DNA of 64,000 nt from Zoogloea sp041908905. GTDB taxonomy: Bacteria; Pseudomonadota; Gammaproteobacteria; Burkholderiales; Rhodocyclaceae. The notes under the pieces were generated by a model, which saw only the letters and a list, made by a program, of their open reading frames with translations, had not been told where the DNA came from and searched no databases. Made by a program: the position numbers and the translations under genes. Location of the stretch: NCBI RefSeq assembly GCF_041908905.1, contig NZ_JAYREK010000015.1, forward strand, positions 19,933-83,932. The letters are read 5' to 3'. The number at the start of each line of letters is the position of its first letter. Position 1 is the first letter of the stretch. This document shows positions 1-8,836 of this stretch, piece by piece.

Positions 1-1
1 C

Positions 2-841
2 GTGGCCGACGGCGACGCGCTGCCCGCGGCGGGCGAGCTGCTGCGCCTGCTGTCCCAGTACTGCCAGATCGAATGCGCGGCCGTGCATCGGCTGCAGGGC
101 GACAGCCTGCGCCGGACGCCCGACCACACCCTCGGCACGCCCTTCGAGCTCGACACCACCGACCCGCTGATCACCTTCGCCCTCGAACGCAAGGAGCTCT
201 CCCACGTCGCCCTCGACGAGGTCGAGCAGCGCGGCCGCTCCCGCTACCTAGTGGCGGTGCCCCTCAAGGACGCCACCGGCATGCTGCAGGCGCTGCTGGT
301 GGTCGAGCGCATGCCCTTCTTCGCGCTCCACGAGGAAACCCTGCAGATGCTCAACCTGCTGCTCGGCTACTACGCCGACAGCCTCAACGCGGCGCGTATC
401 GCCGAGCCCATCCTGCGCGCGGTGCCGGCCTGCCCGCCGACCTTCGCCTTCGAGCTGATGCGCGTGTGGCACATCCGCCGCGCCGCCGGCGTACGCAGCG
501 CCCTGGTGGCCCTCGAGTTCCGCAGCCAGCCGGGCTTCGACGACCTGGCCCTGCAGATCGAGCGCCTCCAGCGTGCCCTCGACTCGGTGTGGGCCTGCGC
601 CTCGACCCACGGCCGGGTGCTGTTCACGCTGATGCCCCTGGCCGGCGAGAGCGCCGCCCAGGGCTACGCCAACCGGGTCGAGGGGTGGATCGCCCAGAAC
701 CGCGGCGCCACCCTCGAAGAGGCCGGTGTCACCACCCGGGTGGTGCTGCTCGACCAGCTGCCCCCCGAGCAACTCCTCCTGACCCTGCTCCAGCAATGCC
801 ATGTTCCAGCCGAAACTCGGACTGAGCGCCCTCGCGCTTGA
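2..841 (+). CDS. pelD: PelD, c-di-GMP receptor of Pel polysaccharide export (C-terminal part)
   Basis: Partial gene: the first visible codon is only the window edge, and the N-terminal membrane helices of PelD lie outside. The visible 279 residues cover a GAF domain (about 1-135) and a degenerate GGDEF-like domain (about 145-265). PelD is an inner-membrane protein that binds cyclic di-GMP through an inhibitory-site motif and thereby switches on Pel secretion. An RxxD motif is visible as RALD at residues 191-194, and an arginine 34 residues later (R225) sits where the second conserved ligand arginine is expected. The catalytic GGDEF signature is absent, as in known PelD. It is followed with overlap by pelE, pelF and pelG, which confirms the identity. 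Confidence 0.92.
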   Translation: MADGDALPAAGELLRLLSQYCQIECAAVHRLQGDSLRRTPDHTLGTPFELDTTDPLITFALERKELSHVALDEVEQRGRSRYLVAVPLKDATGMLQALLVVERMPFFALHEETLQMLNLLLGYYADSLNAARIAEPILRAVPACPPTFAFELMRVWHIRRAAGVRSALVALEFRSQPGFDDLALQIERLQRALDSVWACASTHGRVLFTLMPLAGESAAQGYANRVEGWIAQNRGATLEEAGVTTRVVLLDQLPPEQLLLTLLQQCHVPAETRTERPRA

Positions 842-1826
842 GACCGGCGCCTGGGTCCAGCTCGCCGCCGGCGAGACGAGCGACGCGGCGCTGCTCCTCT
901 ACCTCACCAGCCACGGCGGCGCCAGCGCGCTGCTGGCGCTGCTCGTCTGGTCGCTGCTGCCCAAGGCCCTGGCCACCCCGCGGCTGCCGGTGCTGGCGCT
1001 GATCTGGAGCGCCAGCTTCTTCATCCCGGTGTTCGGCTTCTGCGGCGTGATCCTGGCCATCTTCGCGCTGCCGCTGCTGCCCCGCCGCCGCGGCACGCTG
1101 GATTTCCGCGCCGTGCCGCTGCCCGCCCTCGACCCCCACGAGAAGCAGGACATGACCAGCTTCCGCCAGGCCGGCGTGCGCCAGTTCCTCAAGAACGACC
1201 GCGCCCCGGTGGCCCAGCGCCTGCGCGCGGTGGTGGCGCTGGGCAACGCCCCCAGCGCGGTCTCCAACCCCATGCTGCGGGAGCTCCTCAACGACGCCAC
1301 CGAAGACCTGCGGCTGCTCGCCTACGGCATGCTCGACACCCGCGAGAAGAAGATCAACGCCGCCATCCATGCCGAGCGCGGCCAGTACGCCGCCGCCACC
1401 GACCCCGCCGCCCGCCTGCTCGCCGCCCGGCGCCTGGCCGGGCTGTACTGGGAGCTGATCTACCAGGGCCTGGTGCAGGGCGACCTGATGGAGCACGCCG
1501 CCCACGAGGGCTTCAAGTACATGAGCGAGGTGATGGCCGCCGAGCCCACCAACGCCGGCGTGGCCCTGCAGTTCGGCCGCCTGCTGCACCAGATGGGCCG
1601 CCACGAGGAGGCCGAGGCGGCCTACCGCGGCGCCCGCGTGCTGGGCCTGCCGGCGCCGCGGGTCGAACCCTACCGGGCCGAGCTGGCCTTCCTGCGCCGC
1701 GACTTCGACGAGGTGCGCGAGATCATCGAGCACCTCGACAACTGGCAGGGCCTGTCGCGCCTGCAGCCGGTGGTCCGGCTGTGGAGCCGCCAGGCCCGCG
1801 ATACGCAAGCGAGCACCGCCCCATGA
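801..1826 (+). CDS. pelE: PelE, membrane-anchored TPR scaffold of the Pel synthase complex
   Basis: The 341-residue protein has two hydrophobic helices near the N-terminus (about 30-55 and 63-90) followed by a cytoplasmic helical-repeat region. The TPR-like repeats are clearest around 235-320, where the alternation of small and aromatic residues in AEAAYRGARVLGL is typical. PelE bridges PelD and the glycosyltransferase PelF in the Pel inner-membrane complex. The start codon lies 41 bases inside the end of pelD, and the stop overlaps the pelF start as ATGA, so translation is probably coupled. Sequence conservation in PelE is low, so the call rests on position in the operon together with the two-helix plus TPR layout. 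Confidence 0.88.
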   Translation: MFQPKLGLSALALETGAWVQLAAGETSDAALLLYLTSHGGASALLALLVWSLLPKALATPRLPVLALIWSASFFIPVFGFCGVILAIFALPLLPRRRGTLDFRAVPLPALDPHEKQDMTSFRQAGVRQFLKNDRAPVAQRLRAVVALGNAPSAVSNPMLRELLNDATEDLRLLAYGMLDTREKKINAAIHAERGQYAAATDPAARLLAARRLAGLYWELIYQGLVQGDLMEHAAHEGFKYMSEVMAAEPTNAGVALQFGRLLHQMGRHEEAEAAYRGARVLGLPAPRVEPYRAELAFLRRDFDEVREIIEHLDNWQGLSRLQPVVRLWSRQARDTQASTAP

Positions 1827-3376
1827 GCACCGACGAATTTCCCAAGGCCGCCAGCGCCGACGTGGCCCTGCTGCTGGAGGGCACCTTCCCCTACGTGTCG
1901 GGGGGCGTGTCGAGCTGGGTGAACCAGATCATCCGCGCCTTCCCCGACATCCGCTTCGCGATCGTCTTTCTGGGCAGCCGGCGCTCGGACTACGGCAAGC
2001 CCAGGTATGCGATCCCGCCCAACGTGGTGCACCTCGAGACCCACTTCCTGCACGACGACATCGTGAAGGTCGAGCCCCACGCCAAGCCCACCCCGCGCCG
2101 GGGCGACGCCACCACCTACGCCGACGTGGCCCAGCTCCACGACGGCTTCAAGGGCAACCCGGCCGGCCTCGACGCCTTCGCCCGGATCGCCCGCGAGCTG
2201 CAGCCCGGCGGGCGGCTGACGGTGGAAGACTTCCTGCACTCCGAGTCGTCGTGGGACATGATCGCCGACCGCTACCGCAAGTACTGCACCGACCCGAGCT
2301 TCGTGGATTACTTCTGGACGGTGCGCATCATGCACCAGCCCCTGTGGCTGCTCGGCAAGGTGGCCCGCGACCTCATCCCGGTAAAAGCCGTGCACAGCAT
2401 CTCGACGGGCTACGCCGGCTTCCTGGGCGCGCTGATCGCCCGCTCCCGGGGCATCCCGCTGGTGCTCTCTGAGCACGGCATCTACACCAAGGAACGCAAG
2501 ATCGACCTCTACCAGAACGAGTGGATCCGCGACAACCGCAACGTCTTCCAGAAAGACCCGGCCGACCTCTCCTACTTCCGGCAGATGTGGATCCGCTTTT
2601 TTGAATGGCTGGGCCGCCTCACCTACGACGCCGCCGACCCGATCATCGCCCTCTACGAGGCCAATCGCCTGCGCCAGGTGGCCGACGGCGCCCGGGCCGA
2701 GCGCACCTTCTGCATCCCCAACGGCATCTCCCTCGAACGCCTCACGCCCCTGCGCGAGCAGCAGCCCGACAGCCCGCCGCCGGTGCTGTGCCTGATCGGC
2801 CGGGTGGTGCCGATCAAGGACATCAAGACCTTCATCCGCGCGATGCGCCGGGTGGTCAACCTNNNNNNNNNNGAGGCCGAGGGCTGGATCGCCGGCCCCG
2901 AGGACGAAGACCCCGGCTACGCCGAGGAATGCCGCAACCTCGCCGAGAGCCTCGGCCTCTCGGACAAGGTCAAGTTTTTGGGCTTCCAGCGCATCGACGA
3001 GATCCTGCCCAAGGTGGGCGCGCTCATTTTGTCGTCGATCTCCGAGGCCCTGCCGCTAGTGGTGCTGGAGGGCTACGCCGCCGGCGTGCCGTCGATCTCC
3101 ACCGACGTGGGCTCCTGCCGCCAGCTCATCTACGGCTTCGGGCCGGACGACGAAGCCCTCGGCGCTGCCGGCCGCGTGGTGGGCATCGCCGACCCGGCGG
3201 CGCTGGCCGACGCCGCCGTCGAGATCATCGGCAAACCCGAGGTCTGGCGCGCCGCCCGCGCCGCCGGCATCGCCCGGGTCGAACGCTACTACGCCGACTC
3301 GATGATGTTCGGCGCCTACCGCCAGGTGTACGACCAGGCCCTCGGCATGGCGCCCCCTGCCGGAGGGCACGCCTGA
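1823..3376 (+). CDS. pelF: PelF, cytoplasmic GT4-family glycosyltransferase for Pel polymer
   Basis: PelF polymerises the Pel polysaccharide from nucleotide sugar. The start was set at the ATG that overlaps the pelE stop; it gives the typical PelF N-terminus with LLLEGTFPYVSGGVSSWV. A longer in-frame start at 1781 lies within pelE. The GT4 C-terminal domain shows the EX7E signature EALPLVVLE and the sugar-nucleotide loop EGYAAGVPSI. About 517 residues, normal for the family. Ten undetermined bases at 2863-2872 interrupt codons just before EAEGWIAGPE. The reading frame is kept across them, but they specify four codons where I would expect about three from other PelF proteins, so the gap length is probably a placeholder. 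Confidence 0.93.
   Translation: MSTDEFPKAASADVALLLEGTFPYVSGGVSSWVNQIIRAFPDIRFAIVFLGSRRSDYGKPRYAIPPNVVHLETHFLHDDIVKVEPHAKPTPRRGDATTYADVAQLHDGFKGNPAGLDAFARIARELQPGGRLTVEDFLHSESSWDMIADRYRKYCTDPSFVDYFWTVRIMHQPLWLLGKVARDLIPVKAVHSISTGYAGFLGALIARSRGIPLVLSEHGIYTKERKIDLYQNEWIRDNRNVFQKDPADLSYFRQMWIRFFEWLGRLTYDAADPIIALYEANRLRQVADGARAERTFCIPNGISLERLTPLREQQPDSPPPVLCLIGRVVPIKDIKTFIRAMRRVVNXXXXEAEGWIAGPEDEDPGYAEECRNLAESLGLSDKVKFLGFQRIDEILPKVGALILSSISEALPLVVLEGYAAGVPSISTDVGSCRQLIYGFGPDDEALGAAGRVVGIADPAALADAAVEIIGKPEVWRAARAAGIARVERYYADSMMFGAYRQVYDQALGMAPPAGGHA
2863..2872. other. Run of 10 undetermined bases (assembly gap) inside pelF
   Basis: Ten consecutive N. This is the only ambiguous stretch in the window. 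It falls in the middle of an intact pelF frame in the glycosyltransferase domain, so it is most likely a contig join or scaffold gap of nominal length, not a biological break. Confidence 0.98.
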
Positions 3377-4746
3377 TGGCCGGCATCGGTTTCGAGCTGC
3401 GCAAGCTGCTCAAGAAGGACAGCCTGCTCGGCCTCGTCCAGGCCTACGCCTACGCCGGGGTGATCGGCTCCGGGCCGTGGGTGCTGTCCATCGTCGGCAT
3501 GCTGCTGATCGGCTTCCTGTCGGCCTCGGTGGTGGTGCCGCCGATCCTCATCACCCAGTTCCAGGTGTCGGTGACCTGGCTGATCGCCAGCTCGCTGATC
3601 GTCACCGGAGTGGTGCAGCTCGCCTTCACCCGCTGGATCTCCGACCGGCTCTTCGAGAAGCGCGACAACCTCGTGCTGTCCAATCTCAACGGCCTGCTGC
3701 TGGCGGTGATCAGCGTCGGCGGCGCCCTCGGCGTGGTGCTGGCCTTCGTGGCCTTTCCCGGCCACGACCTGGTCTACCGGGTGCTGATGCTGGCCGCCTT
3801 CGTGCTGCTGTGCGGGATCTGGATCGTCACCATCCTGCTGTCGGGCCTCAAGCGCTACAAGCAGATCCTGCTGATGTACGCCCTCGGCTACGGCCTCACG
3901 GTAGTTGCCGCGCTCATCGCCCGGCCGTGGGGCCTCAACGGGCTGATGTTCGGCTTCGTGCTCGGGCACCTGGTGCTCTTCGTGGGCATGTGGGTGATCG
4001 TCGCCGCCGGCTACCCCAGCGACGAGGCCGTCAGCTTCGCCTTCTTCAAGAAGGAGACCCGCTACCCCAGCCTGATGATCATCGGCGTGCTCTACAACCT
4101 GGGCGTGTGGATGGACAAGTTCGTCTTCTGGCTCTACCCGCCCACCTCCGAGGGCGTCATCGGCCCCCTGCGCGCCTCGGTGATCTACGACCTGCCGGTG
4201 TTCATGGCCTACCTGTGCATCCTGCCCGGCATGGCGGTGTTCCTGGTGCGCATCGAGACCGACTTCGTCGAGTACTACGACGCCTTCTTCGAGGCCGTAC
4301 GCACCGGCGGCTCGCTGGAATACATCGAGGACATGCGCGACGAGATGGTCTACTCGGTGCGCCAGGGCCTCGCCGAGATCGCCAAGATCCAGGGCCTGGC
4401 CCTGATCGTCGCCATCGTCCTCGGCCCCGCGGCGCTGGAGGCGCTGGGCATCTCCAGCCTCTACCTGCCGCTGTTCTACATCCAGACCCTCGGCGCCAGC
4501 CTGCAGGTGGGCTTCCTGGCGCTGCTCAACATCTTCTTCTATCTGGATCGCCGCCGCCTGATCCTCGGCCTCACCGCCCTGTTCTGCGTCGCCAACCTCG
4601 GCTTCACCGTCCTCACCCTCAAGCTGGGCGCCATCTACTACGGCTACGGCTACGCCGCCGCGGTGCTGCTGGCGCTGGTGTGCGGGCTGTACTTTCTGGA
4701 CAAGCGGCTCGGGCGGCTGGAGTACGAGACCTTCATGCTGCAGTGA
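3376..4746 (+). CDS. pelG: PelG, polytopic inner-membrane Pel transporter
   Basis: A 456-residue integral membrane protein with about 12 hydrophobic segments, of the Wzx/MATE-like polysaccharide exporter class. It begins MAGIGFELRKLLKKDS, the usual PelG N-terminus, and carries the early helix with YAGVIGSGPWVLSI. It forms the inner-membrane translocon for Pel with PelD, PelE and PelF. The ATG overlaps the pelF stop by one base (TGATG). It is the last pel gene, as in the standard pelABCDEFG order, so pelA-C should lie to the left of the window. A weak GC-rich inverted repeat follows around 4758-4773 but has no T-run, so I do not call a terminator. Confidence 0.95.
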   Translation: MAGIGFELRKLLKKDSLLGLVQAYAYAGVIGSGPWVLSIVGMLLIGFLSASVVVPPILITQFQVSVTWLIASSLIVTGVVQLAFTRWISDRLFEKRDNLVLSNLNGLLLAVISVGGALGVVLAFVAFPGHDLVYRVLMLAAFVLLCGIWIVTILLSGLKRYKQILLMYALGYGLTVVAALIARPWGLNGLMFGFVLGHLVLFVGMWVIVAAGYPSDEAVSFAFFKKETRYPSLMIIGVLYNLGVWMDKFVFWLYPPTSEGVIGPLRASVIYDLPVFMAYLCILPGMAVFLVRIETDFVEYYDAFFEAVRTGGSLEYIEDMRDEMVYSVRQGLAEIAKIQGLALIVAIVLGPAALEALGISSLYLPLFYIQTLGASLQVGFLALLNIFFYLDRRRLILGLTALFCVANLGFTVLTLKLGAIYYGYGYAAAVLLALVCGLYFLDKRLGRLEYETFMLQ

Positions 4747-4903
4747 GGCGGTAGCGGCCGGGGGACCGGCCGGCTCGATCGCAAGGGCGGCGGACGGCAG
4801 CGGGCCGAGACCAGGGCTTCGGCCCCCGCTCACCGCAGCATCCCGTCGCAGCGGCGCGCAGGTGATGCCGCCTGCGGTTGGCGTGGCGAGCGGGTGGCAG
4901 AGT

Positions 4904-5119
4904 TCAGCCGTGGCCGGTTTCCGTCTCGGGGCAGCGCACTGCGCGCTTCCCCGCCAGGTCTTCGAGGTAGGCCCGGGCCACTGCGAGGGCACGGGCGTGG
5001 GGGCGGCCTTCGGGGGCGTTCTGGAGGATGATGATGCGTTGAAGCCACAATGCGGCCTTGCCGTCATGGGACCTCATCGCCTGTTCGATCACATCAATAA
5101 TGTGGTTGGACGAAGTCAT
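4904..5119 (-). CDS. Small hypothetical protein, 71 residues
   Basis: I do not recognise this protein. It lies alone in the 523-base interval between pelG and the amidohydrolase gene, on the opposite strand to pelG. The predicted sequence is mixed hydrophobic/charged with no low-complexity bias and looks like a compact helical protein (for example DVIEQAMRSHDGKAALWLQRI). No signal peptide or membrane segment is seen. There is no strong ribosome-binding site in front of the ATG. The rest of the interval (4747-4903 and 5120-5269) shows no other coding signal. Confidence 0.4.
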   Translation of the reverse strand: MTSSNHIIDVIEQAMRSHDGKAALWLQRIIILQNAPEGRPHARALAVARAYLEDLAGKRAVRCPETETGHG

Positions 5120-5269
5120 CGGGGCGTGTGTTGCAACCGGAGGCCGGTATTTTACGCCACCCGCCGCCGGTTCCGCCTGTGGAAAGCCCCAATCACGACG
5201 CCGCCCCTGAGCCCCCGCTCACCGGGCGGGCCCTCGCGATCGTGCCTCCGCGAAGGCCCGCCCGGCCGC

Positions 5270-6595
5270 TCAGGGCTGGCCGAGGTAATCCAGGGCCAGC
5301 GCGGTCATTGCGCGGGCGCCCACCGCCAGCGAGGCTTCGTCGATCTCGAACTTGGGCGAGTGGTTGGGCGCTGCGGTCTTGAGGTCGCGCTTGGGGTCGG
5401 TGGAGCCGAGGAAGAAGAACACACCGGGCACCTTCTTCTGGAACTCGGAGAAGTCCTCCGAGGCGCTCAGCTTGGGCGCCACCACGGCCTTGCCGCCGGT
5501 CACCTGCTGCAGGGTGGGCAGCATGCGGGCGGTGAGGTTTTCGTCGTTCACCGTGGCCGAGTAGCCGGGCTTGGCGAACTTCAGCTCGGCCTTGGCGCCG
5601 CTGGCCTGGGCGATGGATTCGGCGGTGGTGCGCATGCGGGCCAGGGCGTCGTCGCGCATGCGGTCGTCGAAGGTGCGCACGGTGCCGAGCAGCTCGACGC
5701 TCTCGGGGATGATGTTGTCCCGGTTGCCGCCGTGGATCGAGCCGACGGAGACCACCACCGGCTCCCGCGAGAGGTTCATCTGCCGGCTGACGATGGTCTG
5801 CAGGCCCATCACGATCTGGGCGGTGCTGACGATGGGGTCGATGCCGTTCCACGGGAAGCCGCCATGGGTCTGCCTGCCGGTGACCTTCAGCGTGAAGCTG
5901 TCGCCCGAGGCGAGGATCGGGCCGGAACGGTAGCCGATGGTGCCCACCGGGAAGGCCGGGATCAGGTGCAGGCCGAACACCGCGTCCACCTTGGGATTTT
6001 CGAGCACGCCGGCATCGACCATCGCCAGCGCGCCGATGTGCTGGTCCTCGCTGTGGGACGCCTCCGACGGGCCCTCCTCGGCCGGCTGGAAGATGAACTT
6101 CACCGAGCCGCGGAGCTGGCTCTTCATGCCGGCCAGCACCTCGGCGGTGGCCATCAGGATCGCCGTGTGGCCGTCGTGGCCGCAGGCGTGCATCACGTCG
6201 ACCTCCTTGCCCATGTGCTTGCCCTTGGCCTTCGAGGCGAAGGGCAGGTCGGTCAGCTCCTTGACCGGCAGCGCGTCCATGTCGGCGCGCAGCGCGACGA
6301 CCTTGCCCGGCAGCGCGCCCTTCAGCAGCCCGACCACGCCGGTGCCGCCCACGCCGGTCTGCACCTCGAGGCCGAGCTTCTTGAGGTGGTCGGCCACCAG
6401 CTTCGCGGTGCGGTGTTCCTGGTTGGAGAGCTCCGGGTGCTGGTGGATGTCCCGGCGCCAGCCGATCATGCGGCCCTCGACGGCGGCCACGCGCGTGTCG
6501 ATGTCGGCCAGCACCGGGGCCTCGACGGCGCGGGTGGTGGTGCTCATGGCCATCAGGAGGGTGCTGAGGGCAAAGGCCGGCTTGGTGAATTTCAT
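5270..6595 (-). CDS. Secreted M20D-family amidohydrolase (carboxypeptidase/aminoacylase type)
   Basis: A 441-residue metal-dependent amidohydrolase of the M20D peptidase family (hippurate hydrolase / N-acyl amino acid or IAA-amino-acid hydrolase group). Residues 1-24 form a Sec signal peptide ending near TRA, so it acts in the periplasm or outside. Metal-ligand motifs are visible: HQHPELS near 51, the DMDALPV strand, HACGHDGHT near 136-144, and the PAEEGPSE catalytic glutamate motif. The ATG at 6595 is preceded by AAGGAGAG. Hydrolysis of an amide bond in an N-acylated amino acid or peptide is the family activity; the true substrate cannot be read from sequence. It is divergent from a LysR regulator, which probably controls it. 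Confidence 0.85.
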   Translation of the reverse strand: MKFTKPAFALSTLLMAMSTTTRAVEAPVLADIDTRVAAVEGRMIGWRRDIHQHPELSNQEHRTAKLVADHLKKLGLEVQTGVGGTGVVGLLKGALPGKVVALRADMDALPVKELTDLPFASKAKGKHMGKEVDVMHACGHDGHTAILMATAEVLAGMKSQLRGSVKFIFQPAEEGPSEASHSEDQHIGALAMVDAGVLENPKVDAVFGLHLIPAFPVGTIGYRSGPILASGDSFTLKVTGRQTHGGFPWNGIDPIVSTAQIVMGLQTIVSRQMNLSREPVVVSVGSIHGGNRDNIIPESVELLGTVRTFDDRMRDDALARMRTTAESIAQASGAKAELKFAKPGYSATVNDENLTARMLPTLQQVTGGKAVVAPKLSASEDFSEFQKKVPGVFFFLGSTDPKRDLKTAAPNHSPKFEIDEASLAVGARAMTALALDYLGQP

Positions 6596-6709
6596 GGATC
6601 TCTCCTTCGGGATTTGTATCGATTCGATTTATATCTAGATAAATACAACTTGTTCCGAATGGTAGAAATCCGTACCGTATGCGTCCAATGCAAAGTTTTT
6701 TGGTATTTG

Positions 6710-6724
6710 ATTACCAGAGGTAAT
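6710..6724. promoter_or_regulatory. Palindromic putative LysR operator in the divergent promoter region
   Basis: A perfect inverted repeat, ATTACC-AGA-GGTAAT, ends two bases before the lysR start codon. An overlapping imperfect dyad, GGTA-N6-TACC, covers 6702-6715, and a third, GGTA-N8-TACC, covers 6661-6676. The 131-base interval between the amidohydrolase and lysR is AT-rich compared with its surroundings. LysR-family proteins bind T-N11-A dyads between divergent genes. The site next to its own start codon would suit autorepression. This is inference from position and symmetry. Confidence 0.5.
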
Positions 6725-6726
6725 AC

Positions 6727-7626
6727 ATGCACCTCAACCACCTGCGGCACCTGGTCGCACTGGCCGAGCATCAGTCCTTCCGCAAGGCCGCCGAAGCCCT
6801 GTTCCTCACCCAGCCGGCCCTGAGCCGCAGCATCCAGGCCCTCGAACAGGAGCTGGGGGTGAAGCTGGTGGACCGGGACGGCAAGCGCAACACCCTGACG
6901 GCCTACGGCGCCCTGGTCGCCGAACGGGCGAAACGCATCGTCTTCGAGGTCAAGGAACTAAAACGGGGCGTCGAGCTGCTCCAGGCGGGCCAGCTCGGCA
7001 CCCTCAACGTGGGCCTCGGCCCGACACCGGCGGCGATCCTCACCTCGCCCTTCCTCACCCACATGGCCAGCCACCACCCGCGGATGCAGGTGAAGATCGC
7101 GCGCGGCTCGGTGGACCTGCTGGTGCAGGCGCTGCGCAACGAATCCATCGACATCGCGGCGGTGGACCGGCGCGCCCTGGTGCCGGCGGACGACCTCGCC
7201 ATCGAGCCGGCCATCCGGCTGCGCGGCGGGTTCATGGGCCGCAGCGGCCACCCGCTGACGACGCGGGCATCGATCGACCTGACCGCGCTGCGCCAGTTTC
7301 CGGTGGCGTCCACGCCCCTCAGCGACGAACTGGCGCGGCGCCTCGTCGAGCAGCTCGGCCCCGACGCCCACCCGAGCCGGCTGGTTACCCTCAACAGCGA
7401 GGACATCCCCGGCCTGCTCGACCTGGTCGAGGCGACCGACACGCTGTTCTTCGGGATCTTTGCCTGCGCCCGGGCCCGCATCGGCGCCGGCCGGATCTGC
7501 GAGGTCCAGGTCCAGCCCCACGTCGAACGCTTCGGCGAATACGCCCTGGTCAGCCTCGCCCGGCGCAGCACATCACCGGCGGTGGAGGTGTTCCGGGGGT
7601 TCTTCCGCGACAACTTCCGCGAATAA
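6727..7626 (+). CDS. LysR-family transcriptional regulator
   Basis: A 299-residue LysR regulator with an N-terminal winged helix-turn-helix at about 1-60 (HQSFRKAAEALFLTQPALSRSIQALEQEL is the recognition region) and a C-terminal periplasmic-binding-like co-inducer domain. It is transcribed divergently from the secreted amidohydrolase with a palindrome in front of its ATG, so the neighbour is the likely target. The effector is unknown; an amino acid or acyl-amino acid released by the hydrolase would be a reasonable guess but is not supported directly. Confidence 0.9.
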   Translation: MHLNHLRHLVALAEHQSFRKAAEALFLTQPALSRSIQALEQELGVKLVDRDGKRNTLTAYGALVAERAKRIVFEVKELKRGVELLQAGQLGTLNVGLGPTPAAILTSPFLTHMASHHPRMQVKIARGSVDLLVQALRNESIDIAAVDRRALVPADDLAIEPAIRLRGGFMGRSGHPLTTRASIDLTALRQFPVASTPLSDELARRLVEQLGPDAHPSRLVTLNSEDIPGLLDLVEATDTLFFGIFACARARIGAGRICEVQVQPHVERFGEYALVSLARRSTSPAVEVFRGFFRDNFRE

Positions 7627-7635
7627 GGGCGCGCC

Positions 7636-8718
7636 TCAGGCAAACACCCCGGCCACGTCCACCGTCTCGCGCCGGCCCACGTCGGCCCGGTGCATCCGGA
7701 TCCAGCGGGCGGCACGGGCGCGGCCGAGGTCGCGCAGCTCGTGCAGGAAGGCGCGGGTGGCGTTGAGCTTGCTGCCCTTGCCGGCCTCGGCCAGCTCCTC
7801 GGCCTCGAGCAGGTGGAAACGCAAACCGGCCAGCTTGCGCTCCAGGCGGCCGCGGGGCAGCCAGCCACCGCCCTCCTGCAGGTAGGCGCGGGCCTGGGCC
7901 AGGGTGCGCATCTCGCGCAAGAAGGTGGTCGAGAAGCCCAGCTCCATGCTGCGCTGGGCGATCTCCTCGGCGCTGCGCGGGGCCTCCGGGTGGCGCAGCG
8001 GGTTGAGCAGCACCAGCAGGATGTCCGGCGTGGTGCAGTCGTAGATCAGCGGATAGACCGCCGGGTTGGCGGTGAAGCCGCCGTCCCAGTAGGCCTCGCC
8101 GTCGATCTCGACCGCGTGGTGGAGCGTGGGCAGGCAGGCCGAGGCGAGCAGCGCGTCGGCGCTGATCTCGTGGGTGTGGAACAGCCGGACCTTGCCGGTG
8201 CGCACCTGGGTGGCGGCGATGAAGAGGCGCAGCCGGCACTGGCTGCGGATGCGCTCGAAGTCGAAGCGCTTCTCCACCACGTCGCGCAGCGGGTTGAGGT
8301 CGAAGGGGTTGAGCTGATAGGGCGAGAACAGCCGGGTGAGGCCGAGCATCAGGTTCACCGGCGCCGGCAGGCCGCCGTCGGCACCGCCACCCAGGCTGCC
8401 CAGGCCATTGAGGCTGTGCAGCAGGTCGAGCTCGAAGGGCGTCGAGTCGGCCACCGCCTCCCAGAAGCCGGCCAGGCTCTCCCGCGCGCCCTCGGCGCCG
8501 CCGCGCACCCAGCCGTCGGCCAGCGCCACCGCGTTCATCGCCCCGGCGCTGGTGCCGCTGATCCCGTCGAGCCGCCAGTCGTCCTCCAGCAGCCGGTCGA
8601 GCACGCCCCAGGTGTAGGCCCCGTGGGCTCCGCCGCCCTGCAGCGCGAGGCTCAGCGCGGGCGCCGGCGCATCGGCGGCCTCTTTCCCCTTCCGTTTCCA
8701 CCAGCTTCTGGCAAACAT
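7636..8718 (-). CDS. Patatin-like phospholipase
   Basis: A 360-residue patatin-family serine lipid acyl hydrolase. The oxyanion-hole motif GGGAHGAY is near residue 32, the nucleophile elbow GTSAG follows at about 58-62, and the catalytic aspartate lies in DGGFTANP further on, so the Ser-Asp dyad is complete. No signal peptide is seen, so it is probably cytoplasmic or exported by a non-Sec route. The start at 8718 is preceded by AGGAAGGAG; a longer in-frame start at 8862 has no such support. It is convergent with lysR, with only nine bases between the two stops. Substrate is probably phospholipid or another acyl ester. Confidence 0.88.
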   Translation of the reverse strand: MFARSWWKRKGKEAADAPAPALSLALQGGGAHGAYTWGVLDRLLEDDWRLDGISGTSAGAMNAVALADGWVRGGAEGARESLAGFWEAVADSTPFELDLLHSLNGLGSLGGGADGGLPAPVNLMLGLTRLFSPYQLNPFDLNPLRDVVEKRFDFERIRSQCRLRLFIAATQVRTGKVRLFHTHEISADALLASACLPTLHHAVEIDGEAYWDGGFTANPAVYPLIYDCTTPDILLVLLNPLRHPEAPRSAEEIAQRSMELGFSTTFLREMRTLAQARAYLQEGGGWLPRGRLERKLAGLRFHLLEAEELAEAGKGSKLNATRAFLHELRDLGRARAARWIRMHRADVGRRETVDVAGVFA

Positions 8719-8836
8719 GCAAAGCTCCTTCCTGACATGGGCAAGCGATGGGTCAAATCGCATGCTGCACCGCACAATACCTGAAGGATGGACGGAAAAA
8801 GGTTTCAGAAGTTCAAGGGCGGGCTGGCACCCCCGC

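Noticed and set aside
4758..4773. Terminator after pelG
   Set aside because: The inverted repeat is short and lacks a following T-run.
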